Assembly: GCA_900317855.1 (NCBI GenBank)
Contig: ONIG01000002.1
Location: 1 to 64,000, forward strand
Direction of reading: 5' to 3'
From: an uncultured Eubacteriales bacterium
GTDB lineage: Bacteria > Bacillota > Clostridia > Oscillospirales > Oscillospiraceae
DNA length: 64,000 nt
Part shown: in pieces, positions 7,446 through 15,677 of the stretch
How the letters are laid out: every line of letters begins with the position of its first letter
Numbering within the stretch: position 1 is the stretch's first letter
Program-made: the position numbers and the translations under genes
The notes under the pieces: model-generated
Seen by the model: the letters and a program-made list of their open reading frames with translations, nothing else
What the model was told of the DNA's origin: nothing
The model's database searches: none

Positions 7446-8648
7446 ATGAAAAAGTCCCGCAAACTGCTCTGCGTGCTTCTCGCTGCGGTCATGATTTTCA
7501 GCATGCTGTCGGTCATGGCTTTTGCAGCCGATGAAGATGTCGCAGCCGAGGAAAGCGTCGCGGCTTCGGTCGAGGAGAATTCTCCGGAGACCGCCGGCGT
7601 CATCTCTGACGCACTCGGAAACATTTTCACCAACCTGCCCAACTATCTGGTCGTCGTGAAGACCCCGTGGGGCACCCTCGCAACCGGTGCTCAGGTCGTC
7701 CTCTACAACCAGAACAAGGACGAGATCGTTGCATCTGCCGCTGCTACCTACGGTGTTGCGGTCTTCGCCAAGAAGGATCGTCTCAATGCTTACAGCCTGT
7801 CTGCAACCTGGGAGCAGAAGTCCACTGGCATTCAGTACAAGTCTATCCCGCAGCTGTCTCTCGGCAAGCTGCCGGATCTTGACATCGTCACCGTTTACCC
7901 GACGTTCCGCATCGGCCTGAAGGACACGGATCATGATGCGTACGTTGTCGGCTACGACACCGGTTATGTCGGCCCGAACGACACGCTCACCCGTGCCGAG
8001 GCTGCTCAGATCATCTACACGCTCATGACCGATGAAGCGAAGGCAGAGAACGCGAAGAAGAACGGTAAGACCTTCGTCGACGTGAGCAAGAATCACTGGG
8101 CGTATGAAGCCATCACCATGATGACCAAGGCCAGCATTATGGTCGGCACCGGCGACGGCAAGTTTGCTCCGGACGCCGTGATCACCCGCGAGCAGTTTGC
8201 AACCATGATCGCTCAGCTGTTCAAGATCGAGGTCAACCAGGAGGTCAACCAGCCCATCACCGGCTATATCTTCAAGGACCTCAACGGCAGCTTCGCTGAT
8301 AAGTACATCAGCCTGCTGTACGCCATGGGCATCCTCGAGGGCAAGGGCGACAACACCTTCGGACCGAAGGATTCTCTGACCCGTGCTCAGGCGATCACGA
8401 TCGTCAACAAGCTGATCGGCCGTCTGCCGGGCGATGGCACCACCAGCTTCGGCGCTGTCGCTGACCAGATGAAGACCTGGCCCGACAACATGGACACCTC
8501 TGCTTGGTATTACGCCGCTGTTCAGGAAGCGACCAACAGCCATGACTACACGCTGGACGTCAACTTCAACACCCTGAAGGATCTTAAGGGCGACTTCTTC
8601 CAGAACATCAAGCACCCGATCACCGAGCGCTGGACTGTGATCAAGTAA
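7446..8648 (+). CDS. Secreted protein with three S-layer homology domains
   Basis: The start is the ATG after AAAGGAGTGGAATCA. The 400-residue product opens with a signal peptide (MKKSRKLLCVLLAAVMIFS, cleavage likely after AFA near residue 27). It continues with a small beta-rich domain (about 55-150) and three SLH modules, recognisable by TLTRAEAAQIIYTLM, FVDVSKNHWAYEAI, VITREQFATMIAQLF, FADKYISLLYAMGIL and SLTRAQAITIVNKL. SLH modules bind pyruvylated secondary cell-wall polymers, so the protein is cell-wall attached. Its own promoter and strong terminator make it a single-gene unit, and codon choice suggests high expression. Confidence 0.92.
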   Translation: MKKSRKLLCVLLAAVMIFSMLSVMAFAADEDVAAEESVAASVEENSPETAGVISDALGNIFTNLPNYLVVVKTPWGTLATGAQVVLYNQNKDEIVASAAATYGVAVFAKKDRLNAYSLSATWEQKSTGIQYKSIPQLSLGKLPDLDIVTVYPTFRIGLKDTDHDAYVVGYDTGYVGPNDTLTRAEAAQIIYTLMTDEAKAENAKKNGKTFVDVSKNHWAYEAITMMTKASIMVGTGDGKFAPDAVITREQFATMIAQLFKIEVNQEVNQPITGYIFKDLNGSFADKYISLLYAMGILEGKGDNTFGPKDSLTRAQAITIVNKLIGRLPGDGTTSFGAVADQMKTWPDNMDTSAWYYAAVQEATNSHDYTLDVNFNTLKDLKGDFFQNIKHPITERWTVIK

Positions 8649-8666
8649 TTTGATCTGATCAATCTG

Positions 8667-8698
8667 CAGCAGACACCTTCGGGTGTCTGCTGTTTTTT
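8667..8698 (+). terminator. Terminator of the SLH gene
   Basis: CAGCAGACACC-TTCG-GGTGTCTGCTG followed by six T: an ideal intrinsic terminator with a UUCG tetraloop. Confidence 0.95.
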
Positions 8699-8708
8699 CT
8701 CTCTGCGC

Positions 8709-8746
8709 GGCAGGGCCCGGCATTTTTGCCGGGCCCTGCCCTTTTT
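8709..8746. terminator. Second strong hairpin, SLH/cotJC boundary
   Basis: GGCAGGGCCCGGCA and TGCCGGGCCCTGCC form a 14-base-pair stem followed on the plus strand by CTTTTTG. It backs up the preceding terminator and may also stop cotJC transcripts from the other side. Confidence 0.75.
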
Positions 8747-8763
8747 GCTTATACGCGCCTGAA

Positions 8764-9363
8764 TCAGGTGCGGTCGAATGCCGGGTTGGTCATATAGACA
8801 TTCTTCTGATCCATCTTTTCCGTGGCCAGTCGCAGTGCTTCGCCAAAGCGCTGGTAGTGCACGACCTCACGCTCGCGCAGGAAGCGGATCACATCCGTCA
8901 CATCCGGGTCATCGCACAGGCGCAGGATATTGTCATACGTCTTGCGCGCTTTCTGCTCGGCAGACATATCCTCCGACAGGTCGGCGATCACATCGCCTGT
9001 CACGCCGATCGTCGCTGCCGTCCACGGTGTGCCGGACGCAAACTGCGGAAACACCCCCGCCGTATGATCGACGAAATACGTGTCATAACCGGACTGTTTG
9101 ATCTGCTCCGGCGTCATGCTGCGCGTGAGCTGATAGACGATCGTTCCGACCATCTCGAGATGACCCAGTTCCTCCGTGCCAATGTCCGTTAGGATCGCCG
9201 ACAGTTCCGGGTACGGCATGGCATAGCGCTGGCTGAGATAGCGCAGGGAAGCGCCCAGCTCGCCGTCCGGCCCGCCATACTGCGAGCAGATGAACTTTGC
9301 CAGCGCGGGGTTGGAATTCTTGATGCGGATCGGGTATTCCAGTTTCTTTTCATAGACAAACAT
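8764..9363 (-). CDS. cotJC: Spore coat protein CotJC (manganese-catalase family)
   Basis: The 199-residue length matches CotJC. The ferritin-like dimanganese catalase fold is visible from metal-ligand segments such as GTEELGHLEMVGTIVYQL and REREVVHYQRFGEAL, plus the typical start MFVYEKKLEYPIRIKNSNP. In Bacillus the protein is a forespore-facing coat component made in the mother cell. Here it follows a fused cotJA-cotJB gene by three bases, reproducing the cotJABC operon order. Its presence suggests the host sporulates or descends from sporulators. A stand-alone vegetative catalase role cannot be excluded. Confidence 0.93.
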   Translation of the reverse strand: MFVYEKKLEYPIRIKNSNPALAKFICSQYGGPDGELGASLRYLSQRYAMPYPELSAILTDIGTEELGHLEMVGTIVYQLTRSMTPEQIKQSGYDTYFVDHTAGVFPQFASGTPWTAATIGVTGDVIADLSEDMSAEQKARKTYDNILRLCDDPDVTDVIRFLREREVVHYQRFGEALRLATEKMDQKNVYMTNPAFDRT

Positions 9364-9366
9364 CGC

Positions 9367-9798
9367 TTACTTCCCCTCTCCTTCCTGCTGCCACGGCCAA
9401 GGCGCGTTGAGCCAGTCATAGACATCCGAACTTTCCAGATCCCGCAGCGAAATGGGGCCGTATTGCTCCACGTACCGCTTACGTCCCTCCGCGCTCAGGC
9501 GGATGCACTTTTGCAGCGTCTCGAACGCCTCGCGATCGTCCGGGTGCGTGTCCAGATACAGGTTCAGCTCCCGAATGACAAAGTCCATCGCCATCAGTTC
9601 GCACAGCGGCGTGCTGAGGTCGCCGGGTTTGTTGACCATGTTCATAAACGGCAGGTCCAGCCCCGGGAACAGCGTGCCGCGCGCCAGTGCCATGCGCTTG
9701 TCATACGCAGGCTCGCTGGACTGCTGCATGGGCGTCTGCGCCAGCGCCAGCGGCGCACATTCCGGCAGCGGGCCCTGCTTGAAATTGCATTTGTCCAC
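9367..9798 (-). CDS. Fused spore coat proteins CotJA-CotJB
   Basis: The 143-residue product starts at a GTG behind AAAGGAGG. Residues about 30-60 carry the CotJA signature (YDKRMALARGTLFPGLDLPF). Residues about 62-138 carry the CotJB signature (ELNLYLDTHPDDREAFE, YVEQYGPISLRDLE, YDWLNAPWPW). In Bacillus these are separate proteins of about 80-90 residues, so this is a gene fusion. It is cotranscribed with cotJC three bases downstream. A CATAAGATA element upstream resembles a mother-cell sigma -10 site but is weak evidence. Confidence 0.88.
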   Translation of the reverse strand: MDKCNFKQGPLPECAPLALAQTPMQQSSEPAYDKRMALARGTLFPGLDLPFMNMVNKPGDLSTPLCELMAMDFVIRELNLYLDTHPDDREAFETLQKCIRLSAEGRKRYVEQYGPISLRDLESSDVYDWLNAPWPWQQEGEGK

Positions 9799-9879
9799 AG
9801 TCGTTCCTCCTTTTCAGATCGGGCACTCGGCCCGCATTATCTTATGCAGGACCGGTTTGGCCGGTGCGGAACAGGACGA

Positions 9880-9907
9880 AAATAGGCGGCGCCGAATGGC
9901 GCCGCCT
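9880..9907 (-). terminator. Terminator of the MATE gene
   Basis: On the minus strand AGGCGGCGCC-ATTC-GGCGCCGCCT forms a perfect stem followed by ATTTTCG. Confidence 0.8.
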
Positions 9908-9922
9908 GTACGGAACGGATCG

Positions 9923-11293
9923 TTATTTCTTTTTCGGCAGTGCCATGCCGGTCTTTTTGAGCGTAATGCGCAAAAACAGGAGCGAGAGCGTCAGCGAGGC
10001 GATCTCCGCGATGGGGAACGCGAACCAGACGTCCCGCAGCACACCGGCCAGCGACAGCAGATAGGCCGCCGGGATGAGCACCACGATCTGACGCGCAATG
10101 GAGATGAACATGCTGTAGACACTGTAGCCAAACGCCTGGCACGAGGAGCCGGCCACGATGCTGATACCGGCAAATATGAACGCCAGACTCATGATGCGCA
10201 GCGCGGGCGCGCCGATCTCCAGCATGGCATCCGACGCGTCGAACATCGACAGAAGCTCCTTCGGTATGAGCTGGAACACGAGGAAGCCCAGCGCCATGAT
10301 AATGACGGCGTAGAGCATGCCCAGACGGATCGTCTTATGGATGCGCTCCGGCTTCTGCGCGCCGTAGTTGTAGGCAATGATCGGCACCATGCCGTTATTG
10401 AGGCCAAAGACCGGCATGAACACGAAGCTCTGGAGCTTGAAATAAACGCCGAACACGGCGACCGCCGTGGACGAGAACGTGATGAGGATCAGGTTCATGA
10501 TGAAGCACGTCAGCGACGAGATGCAGCTCATAATGATCGACGGGATGCTGATGGCCGTGATCTCACCCATGAGCTTGCCGCTCGGCCGGATGTGGCGCAG
10601 GCGCAGGTGCACCTCCGGGTTCTTGCAATGGTTGAGGATAACCGCCACGACCGCACCCAGGCACTGACCGATCACCGTCGCCCAGGCGGCGCCGGCAATG
10701 CCCATCTTTGGGAAGCCGAGCAGGCCAAAAATGAGGATCGGATCGAGGATGATGTTCGTGATCGCGCCGACCAGCTGCGTGACCATGGAATAGATCGTGC
10801 GGCCAGTCGCCTGCAGAAAGCGCTCAAACGTGATCTCGCAGAACACACCGAACGAGCATAGCACGCAGATATTCAGATACGTAATGCCGTACTCAACGAT
10901 GGACGCGATATCCGTCTGCGCGCGCATATAGGCGCGGATGCCGAGCAAGCCGCCAACGAGCACGAGCAGATAGCTCAGCAGCGCCAGCAGCAGACCGTTG
11001 ACCGCAACCTGATTGACGCGCTCGGCGTTTTTCTGCCCCAGCGCGCGTGACAACAGCGCATTGATGCCGACGCCAAAGCCGACGGCAATGGAAATGATGA
11101 TGTTCTGCAGCGGGAACGCCATGGACACGGCCGTGAGCGCATCCTCACAGATGCGCGAGACAAAAATGCTGTCTACAATATTATACAGCGCCTGCACGAG
11201 CATAGAGATCATCATCGGAACCGCCATGGACAGCAGGAGCTTATTTTCAGGCATGGTGCCCATTTTATTTTCGCGAAGGGTTTCTTCCGGCAT
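9923..11293 (-). CDS. MATE family multidrug/sodium antiporter
   Basis: A 456-residue integral membrane protein with about twelve hydrophobic spans in two bundles, the layout of MATE exporters driven by Na+ or H+. Family hallmarks include the N-terminal PMMISMLVQALYNIVDSIFV and GVGINALLSRALG, and the mirrored segment FGLNNGMVPIIAYNYGAQ in the second half. It is closest in style to the NorM/DinF-like exporters abundant in Clostridia. The start follows AGGAGAGACGAT. The gene is single, ending at its own hairpin. The substrate is unknown. Confidence 0.93.
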   Translation of the reverse strand: MPEETLRENKMGTMPENKLLLSMAVPMMISMLVQALYNIVDSIFVSRICEDALTAVSMAFPLQNIIISIAVGFGVGINALLSRALGQKNAERVNQVAVNGLLLALLSYLLVLVGGLLGIRAYMRAQTDIASIVEYGITYLNICVLCSFGVFCEITFERFLQATGRTIYSMVTQLVGAITNIILDPILIFGLLGFPKMGIAGAAWATVIGQCLGAVVAVILNHCKNPEVHLRLRHIRPSGKLMGEITAISIPSIIMSCISSLTCFIMNLILITFSSTAVAVFGVYFKLQSFVFMPVFGLNNGMVPIIAYNYGAQKPERIHKTIRLGMLYAVIIMALGFLVFQLIPKELLSMFDASDAMLEIGAPALRIMSLAFIFAGISIVAGSSCQAFGYSVYSMFISIARQIVVLIPAAYLLSLAGVLRDVWFAFPIAEIASLTLSLLFLRITLKKTGMALPKKK

Positions 11294-11392
11294 ATCGTCT
11301 CTCCTAAAAGTATCCGCAAATAAAGTCCAACGTCACGAATGCCTATTATAGGTTGCCCGCAGCGGAATGTCAAGGTGTGCTGCATTTTTCAC

Positions 11393-11421
11393 TTGAAAAC
11401 GACGCGCGGCCGTGTTATAAT
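11393..11421 (+). promoter_or_regulatory. Promoter of tRNA-Gly
   Basis: TTGAAA (11393-11398), a 17-base spacer and TATAAT (11416-11421), ten bases before the tRNA. Confidence 0.85.
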
Positions 11422-11431
11422 AATCCCGCTT

Positions 11432-11505
11432 GTGGGATTAGTTCATTGGTAGAACACCTGCTTCCCAAGCAGGATAGGCGGGTTCGATTCCCGTATCCCG
11501 CTCCA
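11432..11505 (+). tRNA. tRNA-Gly (anticodon CCC)
   Basis: Acceptor GTGGGAT pairs with ATCCCGC, followed by T and an encoded CCA. The anticodon arm CCTGC-TTCCCAA-GCAGG gives CCC. The T arm CGGG-TTCGATT-CCCG is intact. Total 74 bases. Confidence 0.97.
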
Positions 11506-11509
11506 CGAA

Positions 11510-11544
11510 CCGCTGCGGACTACATGTTCGCAGCGGCGCTTTTT
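11510..11544 (+). terminator. Terminator of tRNA-Gly
   Basis: CCGCTGCG and CGCAGCGG flank an 11-base loop and lead into GCTTTTT. Confidence 0.8.
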
Positions 11545-11560
11545 ATAAAGCCGCAGCAAA

Positions 11561-11594
11561 CGCCTGACGCAGACTTGCGTCAGGCGCTTTATTT
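11561..11594. terminator. Bidirectional hairpin, tRNA-Gly / YwaF-like gene
   Basis: CGCCTGACGCA-GACT-TGCGTCAGGCG is a perfect stem followed on the plus strand by CTTTATTTTA. It also ends the minus-strand membrane-protein operon. Confidence 0.8.
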
Positions 11595-12361
11595 TATACT
11601 GCAGTCCCCCGGCGTGCACGGTGCTTATCCAGCGCTGAAAACACAAAACAGATCAGTCCCATATAGGCAAAGAGAATGGCAAGCGCCGGAAGCTCATACA
11701 AAAGCGGCACAGGGAACCATTTCCAAAACAGATTCAGAATGCTAATATCCACATCCTGACCAAAAACGAAGAAATAGTTTGCCTGCGGGCAAACCGTGTG
11801 CCGCAGCAAAAGATCGACCAGCAGCGCACTAAAGCCAAGCATCAGAAATGTACCCGCGATACCCGGCAGGTCTTTGGGCCGTGGCCTGTAAAACCCAAGT
11901 GTGGCCAGGCTGAGGCCGCAAATGATGATAAGCATGTGCGTGAAATAAAAGCCGAAGATGCGCGGCGTCCAGAGCGAATAGCCGGAAAATGCCGCCTCCG
12001 GAAACACAAGCGCCATGAGCGCACCGAGCGGCGCGACAAAAAACGCAAAACCAAGCAGAGAGCGCCGGCGTGTCAGAACACCGATCGGGATCAGGAACAT
12101 GTTGATATTGCAGAGCTGCAGCGGCAGCTCGTTGAACCAGTTGAATTTGTCCAGCCCGGATACCTGCAGAAACTGCGCATCGCCGGACAGAAACCCCTTG
12201 TAAACAAAAAAGCCAATGATATTGACCACACACAGCGCAATCAGTACAGCTTCACGCCGTTGCTCCGACCGGCCGCGCAGCAGCGCCCAAAGCAATACGA
12301 TTGCGCCGATCATCACCGCCATCAGCAGAAAGAAACCGGTATTAAACGGTCGTATGATCAT
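11594..12361 (-). CDS. YwaF/TIGR02206-like integral membrane protein
   Basis: About 255 residues starting at the ATG of MIIRPFNTGFF, which has AAAGGAGGGGACATC before it. About seven transmembrane helices are visible, and the conserved ELPLQLCNINMFLIPIGV segment typical of the YwaF group lies near residue 80. The molecular role of the family is not established. Its start lies 20 bases inside the end of the PAP2 gene, so the two are translationally coupled. That context suggests a role in membrane lipid or polyprenyl-phosphate metabolism (inference). Confidence 0.8.
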   Translation of the reverse strand: MIIRPFNTGFFLLMAVMIGAIVLLWALLRGRSEQRREAVLIALCVVNIIGFFVYKGFLSGDAQFLQVSGLDKFNWFNELPLQLCNINMFLIPIGVLTRRRSLLGFAFFVAPLGALMALVFPEAAFSGYSLWTPRIFGFYFTHMLIIICGLSLATLGFYRPRPKDLPGIAGTFLMLGFSALLVDLLLRHTVCPQANYFFVFGQDVDISILNLFWKWFPVPLLYELPALAILFAYMGLICFVFSALDKHRARRGTAV

Positions 12362-12986
12362 GATGTCCCCTCCTTTTGTCAAAAAGATAGGCTGTCAGCA
12401 AGTACATCACCACAGCCAGCGTGCACCCGGCGACCAGATCGGCCACCGAGTGCTGCTTGACCAGCAGCGTGGACAGGCAGATCAAAATGACCAATACAGC
12501 GGACGCCAGACGCAGCCGCTTGCGTGCACGCAGCGGCGGCATGCGAAACGTCGCCAGATGCATGACCAGCGCCTCATAGCAGTGCAGACTCGGAAACACG
12601 TTGACCGGCGCATCGTTGGCATAGATCAGGCGGCAAAGCGCCCGAAACATGCCGGGCCCCGCTGCGCTTGGGCGAAAATCCACACACGTCGGATAAAGCA
12701 CAAACACGGCCGCACAGACAAACGCACCCGAAAACAGCGCCGCCACCTGCCGATAAAACACATCCCTGGCCCGGAAACAGGCCCAGAGCATGCACCCCGG
12801 GACATAGAAATACCACAAAACATAAAACACGATGAAGCCCGGCCAAAACGGAAGCCGGTCATCCAGCGGCAAATGCACGACATGATACCGCAGCCCGAGG
12901 TGCTGCGACACGAAATAAAACGCCGACAGCGCACCGAAGAGCAGAAACCAGAGCGCGTGCCTGTATTTTTGAAACAACGACTGCAT
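12342..12986 (-). CDS. PAP2 superfamily membrane phosphatase/phosphotransferase
   Basis: About 214 residues, started at the ATG of MQSLFQKYRHALWF behind AAAGGAGGG. Five to six membrane spans. The PAP2 motifs are recognisable as NVFPSLHCYEAL (motif 2, catalytic His) and KQHSVADLVAGC (motif 3, His and Asp). The long periplasm-facing loop resembles inositol-phosphotransferase-like PAP2 enzymes more than simple undecaprenyl-pyrophosphate phosphatases. It overlaps the YwaF-like gene downstream. The substrate is probably a lipid phosphate outside the membrane. Confidence 0.85.
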   Translation of the reverse strand: MQSLFQKYRHALWFLLFGALSAFYFVSQHLGLRYHVVHLPLDDRLPFWPGFIVFYVLWYFYVPGCMLWACFRARDVFYRQVAALFSGAFVCAAVFVLYPTCVDFRPSAAGPGMFRALCRLIYANDAPVNVFPSLHCYEALVMHLATFRMPPLRARKRLRLASAVLVILICLSTLLVKQHSVADLVAGCTLAVVMYLLTAYLFDKRRGHHDHTTV

Positions 12987-13094
12987 CGTCCGCCCTCCTT
13001 TGCGTGGGGCAGTATAACACACCACGGCATCTTTGTGCGGGGATTCGGCTATGTTTCACATCTTAATTCGACAAAGTGCGCAAAAATACACGAC

Positions 13095-13126
13095 AAAAGG
13101 CCCGGAGCCGATGGCTCCGGGCCTTT
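13095..13126 (-). terminator. Terminator of DUF4364-asnA operon
   Basis: Minus strand: AAAGGCCCGGAGCC-ATC-GGCTCCGGGCCTTTTG, a 14-base-pair stem with a T-tract. Confidence 0.88.
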
Positions 13127-13140
13127 GCATAGAAACGTAT

Positions 13141-14154
13141 TTACAGCAGCAGGATGCCGGCCTGCTCACAGGCGGCGGTCGTCTCGTCGTCCCAGATGGA
13201 CGCCTGCACTTCACCAATGTGCGCCTTGCCGAGCAGGAGCATGGACAGGCGCGACTGGCCGATGCCGCCGCCGATCGTCAGCGGCAGCTCGCCCGCCAGC
13301 AGCATCTTGTGATAGGTAAGCTTGCGGCGGTCATCGCAGCCGGAGATGGTCAGCTGGCGGTCCAGACTCTCGGGGTCGACACGGATGCCCATGGACGAGA
13401 GCTCAAACGCACAGTCGAGCAGCTCGTTCCAGAACAGAATATCGCCGTTCATGGTCCAGTCGTCATAGTCCGGTGAGCGGCCGTCGTGCGGCTTGCCGGA
13501 GCGCAGCGCGCCGCCGATGCCGATGATGAACGTCGTATGGTGCTCGCGCACGAAGGCATGCTCGCGCTCTTTCGGCGTCAGATCCGGATAGCGGTCCTCG
13601 AGCTCCTGCGCAGTGACAAACGTCACCTGACGCTCCAGTTCCGGCAGCACCTGAAGCTGCGGATAGATCGCGCGCATGGTGCGCTGCGTCTCGCAGACGG
13701 CGGCGACAATATCCATAACCGTAGACTTGAGATAGTCCAGATTCCGGTCGCTGCTCTCAATGATTTTTTCCCAGTCCCACTGATCGACGTAGACCGAGTG
13801 CAGATTGTCGAGCACATCCTCGTCGCGGCGGATGGCGTTCATGTCGGTATAGAGGCCCTTTCCGGGGTAGAAATCATAACGGTAGAGCGCCATGCGCTTC
13901 CACTTGGCGAGCGACTGCACAACCTGTGCCTCCTTGCCGGCCTGCGGAATATCGAACAAGACCGGGCGCTCATAGCCGTTGAGATTATCGTTCAGGCCGC
14001 TGGCCTCCTCCAGGAACAGCGGCGCCGAAACGCGGAACAGATTCAGCTTCGCGGCGAGCTGATCCTCAAACAGACGTTTGAGCAAGCCAATGGCCTTCTG
14101 CGTGTCATAAACGCCGAGCAGGCTCTTGTAGCCCTCGGGAATGTAGGTGTTCAT
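13141..14154 (-). CDS. asnA: Aspartate-ammonia ligase (asparagine synthetase A)
   Basis: Converts aspartate, ammonia and ATP to asparagine, AMP and pyrophosphate. The 337-residue length matches AsnA, a class II aminoacyl-tRNA-synthetase-like fold. Recognisable segments are the N-terminal SLLGVYDTQKAIGLLKRLFE, SVYVDQWDWEKII, and the C-terminal class II motif 3 region TIGGGIGQSRLSMLLL. The start codon overlaps the end of the DUF4364 gene by ATGA. The AsnA form uses free ammonia rather than glutamine, fitting a fermentative gut-type anaerobe. Confidence 0.96.
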   Translation of the reverse strand: MNTYIPEGYKSLLGVYDTQKAIGLLKRLFEDQLAAKLNLFRVSAPLFLEEASGLNDNLNGYERPVLFDIPQAGKEAQVVQSLAKWKRMALYRYDFYPGKGLYTDMNAIRRDEDVLDNLHSVYVDQWDWEKIIESSDRNLDYLKSTVMDIVAAVCETQRTMRAIYPQLQVLPELERQVTFVTAQELEDRYPDLTPKEREHAFVREHHTTFIIGIGGALRSGKPHDGRSPDYDDWTMNGDILFWNELLDCAFELSSMGIRVDPESLDRQLTISGCDDRRKLTYHKMLLAGELPLTIGGGIGQSRLSMLLLGKAHIGEVQASIWDDETTAACEQAGILLL

Positions 14155-14687
14155 GCTTTGTTTTCCTCGCTTTCTGTGAGCATACGCACGAGCGCCTGAT
14201 AGACGTCCTCTGCGTGTGCCTTGAAGTAATGCTCCATCGTACGCGCCTGTGCCTCATCGGCGGCCAGGATCTGCATGGAGACGATCTGCCCGATCCCGTC
14301 CGAGAGCGCAAGATGCACATTGCACCCGCCCTCCGGCGTGTTCGTATGCTGCGCGACGATCATGGCAGCGCGGCGCATCTGCTCGGCGATCGGCTCAGTG
14401 ACGCGGTCGGCCTTCATGCGCACGGAATACGGCAGGCTGCTGGCAACTTCATTTACGTTGCGGCTGCCCTTTTCCGTGATGCGGTACTTGCCGTCCTCTT
14501 CCGTGATGTGCGCCGTATCCACCAATTCCGCGAGGCAGTCGGAATAATCAAAATAGCCGATGCCGTTGTCGCAGAAAACGAGATCGGACAACGTCTGCGC
14601 ATCCACTGCCGCGGGTAAATGATTCAAAATGTAGAGGATCAGGATCTTAATGTCCAGTTTCTCGTGGATGAAGCCGATGCCTTCCAT
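14151..14687 (-). CDS. DUF4364 family protein
   Basis: A 178-residue protein of the clostridial DUF4364 family. It starts with a winged-helix-like segment (EKLDIKILILYILNHLPAAVDAQ ... SDCLAELVDTAHI) with a GKYRITEKG beta-wing near residue 66-75. A mixed alpha/beta domain follows and ends in a helix (EHYFKAHAEDVYQALVRML). The wing suggests a DNA-binding or regulator-like N-terminus (inference). It is translationally coupled to asnA by a four-base overlap and has its own promoter. Function is unknown. Confidence 0.88.
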   Translation of the reverse strand: MEGIGFIHEKLDIKILILYILNHLPAAVDAQTLSDLVFCDNGIGYFDYSDCLAELVDTAHITEEDGKYRITEKGSRNVNEVASSLPYSVRMKADRVTEPIAEQMRRAAMIVAQHTNTPEGGCNVHLALSDGIGQIVSMQILAADEAQARTMEHYFKAHAEDVYQALVRMLTESEENKA

Positions 14688-14716
14688 AGCGCACCTCCCA
14701 TTTGGGATAATATATG

Positions 14717-14745
14717 ATTATAACGCGGAAAGCGTTTTGTGTAAA
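14717..14745 (-). promoter_or_regulatory. Promoter of DUF4364-asnA
   Basis: Minus strand TTTACA (14740-14745), a 17-base spacer and TATAAT (14717-14722). Confidence 0.75.
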
Positions 14746-14781
14746 GGGTTTTCAAAAGGAAGCACATCGAAAACCGCCACG

Positions 14782-14789
14782 CATACACT
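14782..14789 (+). promoter_or_regulatory. Sporulation sigma-E-like -10 element
   Basis: CATACACT matches the Bacillus sigma-E -10 consensus CATACAnT. The -35 part is weak (AGCACATC, about 14 bases upstream). It lies 43 bases before the start of the cysteine-rich protein. Confidence 0.35.
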
Positions 14790-14831
14790 GTTACTGAAGC
14801 GTGCTTCAATCTGATGCCAGGAGGTTATGAA

Positions 14832-15623
14832 ATGGCAGACAAAGTGGTACCGGGACCGGTCGAGGGCAGCGCAGCCGTCCGGGAAGCGGTTTGTATCCAT
14901 ACGCGCAAGATCTTCGATTCCTGCCGCGATAAAGACTGCGTCGAAGACCTGCGGGTGTATCCCACGGCCTGCTCGCAGGCGAAGCTGGACTGCGCCCTGA
15001 GCGTGCGTCCGCGCAGCGCCGAACTGCTGTGCGCCGATGTGCACGTCAAGGAGATCACCTTCAACAAAGGCTACTACACGGTGGACGTGACGTACTTCTA
15101 CCGTGTGCGCGGCGAAACGTTCCCCGGCTGCGAGCCGGTGTGCGGCCTTGCGATCTTCGACAAGCGCGTCATGCTCTTCGGCAGCCAGGCAAGCGCGAAG
15201 GTGTTCGCCTCCGACGACTGCTGCTGCGACCCGTGCGAGAACGGCCTGCCGATCGGTGTGGTCGAATCCGTCGACCCGATCGCTCTGCACATGAAGCTGG
15301 TGGACTGCGGCAGCTCCGTGGAGCCCGAGCAGGAGCCGCGCGCCATCCCGCAGAAGATCCTCGACGCCATGGGCGAGGAGCTTTCGCTGACCTGCTGCGG
15401 CAAGAAGCTGTACGTGACGCTGGGGCAGTTTTCGATCATCCGGCTCGAGCGCGATACGCAGCTGCTCATCCCGGCGTACGACTACTGCATGCCGGACAAA
15501 GCGTGCCAGGGTTCGACCGAGGACGATCCGTGCTCGATGTTCAGCCGCATCCACTTCCCCATCGACGAGTTCTTCCCGCCGGACTGCGTAACACCGGACG
15601 AGGACTACCGCAGCCTGCTGTAA
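14832..15623 (+). CDS. Cysteine-rich conserved clostridial protein, unknown function
   Basis: 263 residues starting at the ATG of MADKVVPGPVEG behind AGGAGG. Nineteen cysteines are spread over the protein, including CIHTRKIFDSCRDKDC near the start, DDCCCDPC near residue 135 and CC pairs later. There is no signal peptide or membrane span. The two halves look like related beta-rich segments (VKEITFNKGYYTVDVTYFY; LSLTCCGKKLYVTLGQFSII). High cysteine content without secretion and a sigma-E-like -10 element upstream point to a mother-cell spore-envelope protein, but this is inference. I recognise it only as a conserved hypothetical family of Clostridia. Confidence 0.8.
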   Translation: MADKVVPGPVEGSAAVREAVCIHTRKIFDSCRDKDCVEDLRVYPTACSQAKLDCALSVRPRSAELLCADVHVKEITFNKGYYTVDVTYFYRVRGETFPGCEPVCGLAIFDKRVMLFGSQASAKVFASDDCCCDPCENGLPIGVVESVDPIALHMKLVDCGSSVEPEQEPRAIPQKILDAMGEELSLTCCGKKLYVTLGQFSIIRLERDTQLLIPAYDYCMPDKACQGSTEDDPCSMFSRIHFPIDEFFPPDCVTPDEDYRSLL

Positions 15624-15640
15624 GGCAGCAGGCGGCAGAA

Positions 15641-15677
15641 AAAATCCCATCGGTTCCATCCGATGGGATTTTGCTTT
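15641..15677. terminator. Bidirectional terminator
   Basis: AAAATCCCATCGG-TTCCAT-CCGATGGGATTTT: T-tracts on both strands between converging genes. Confidence 0.88.
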
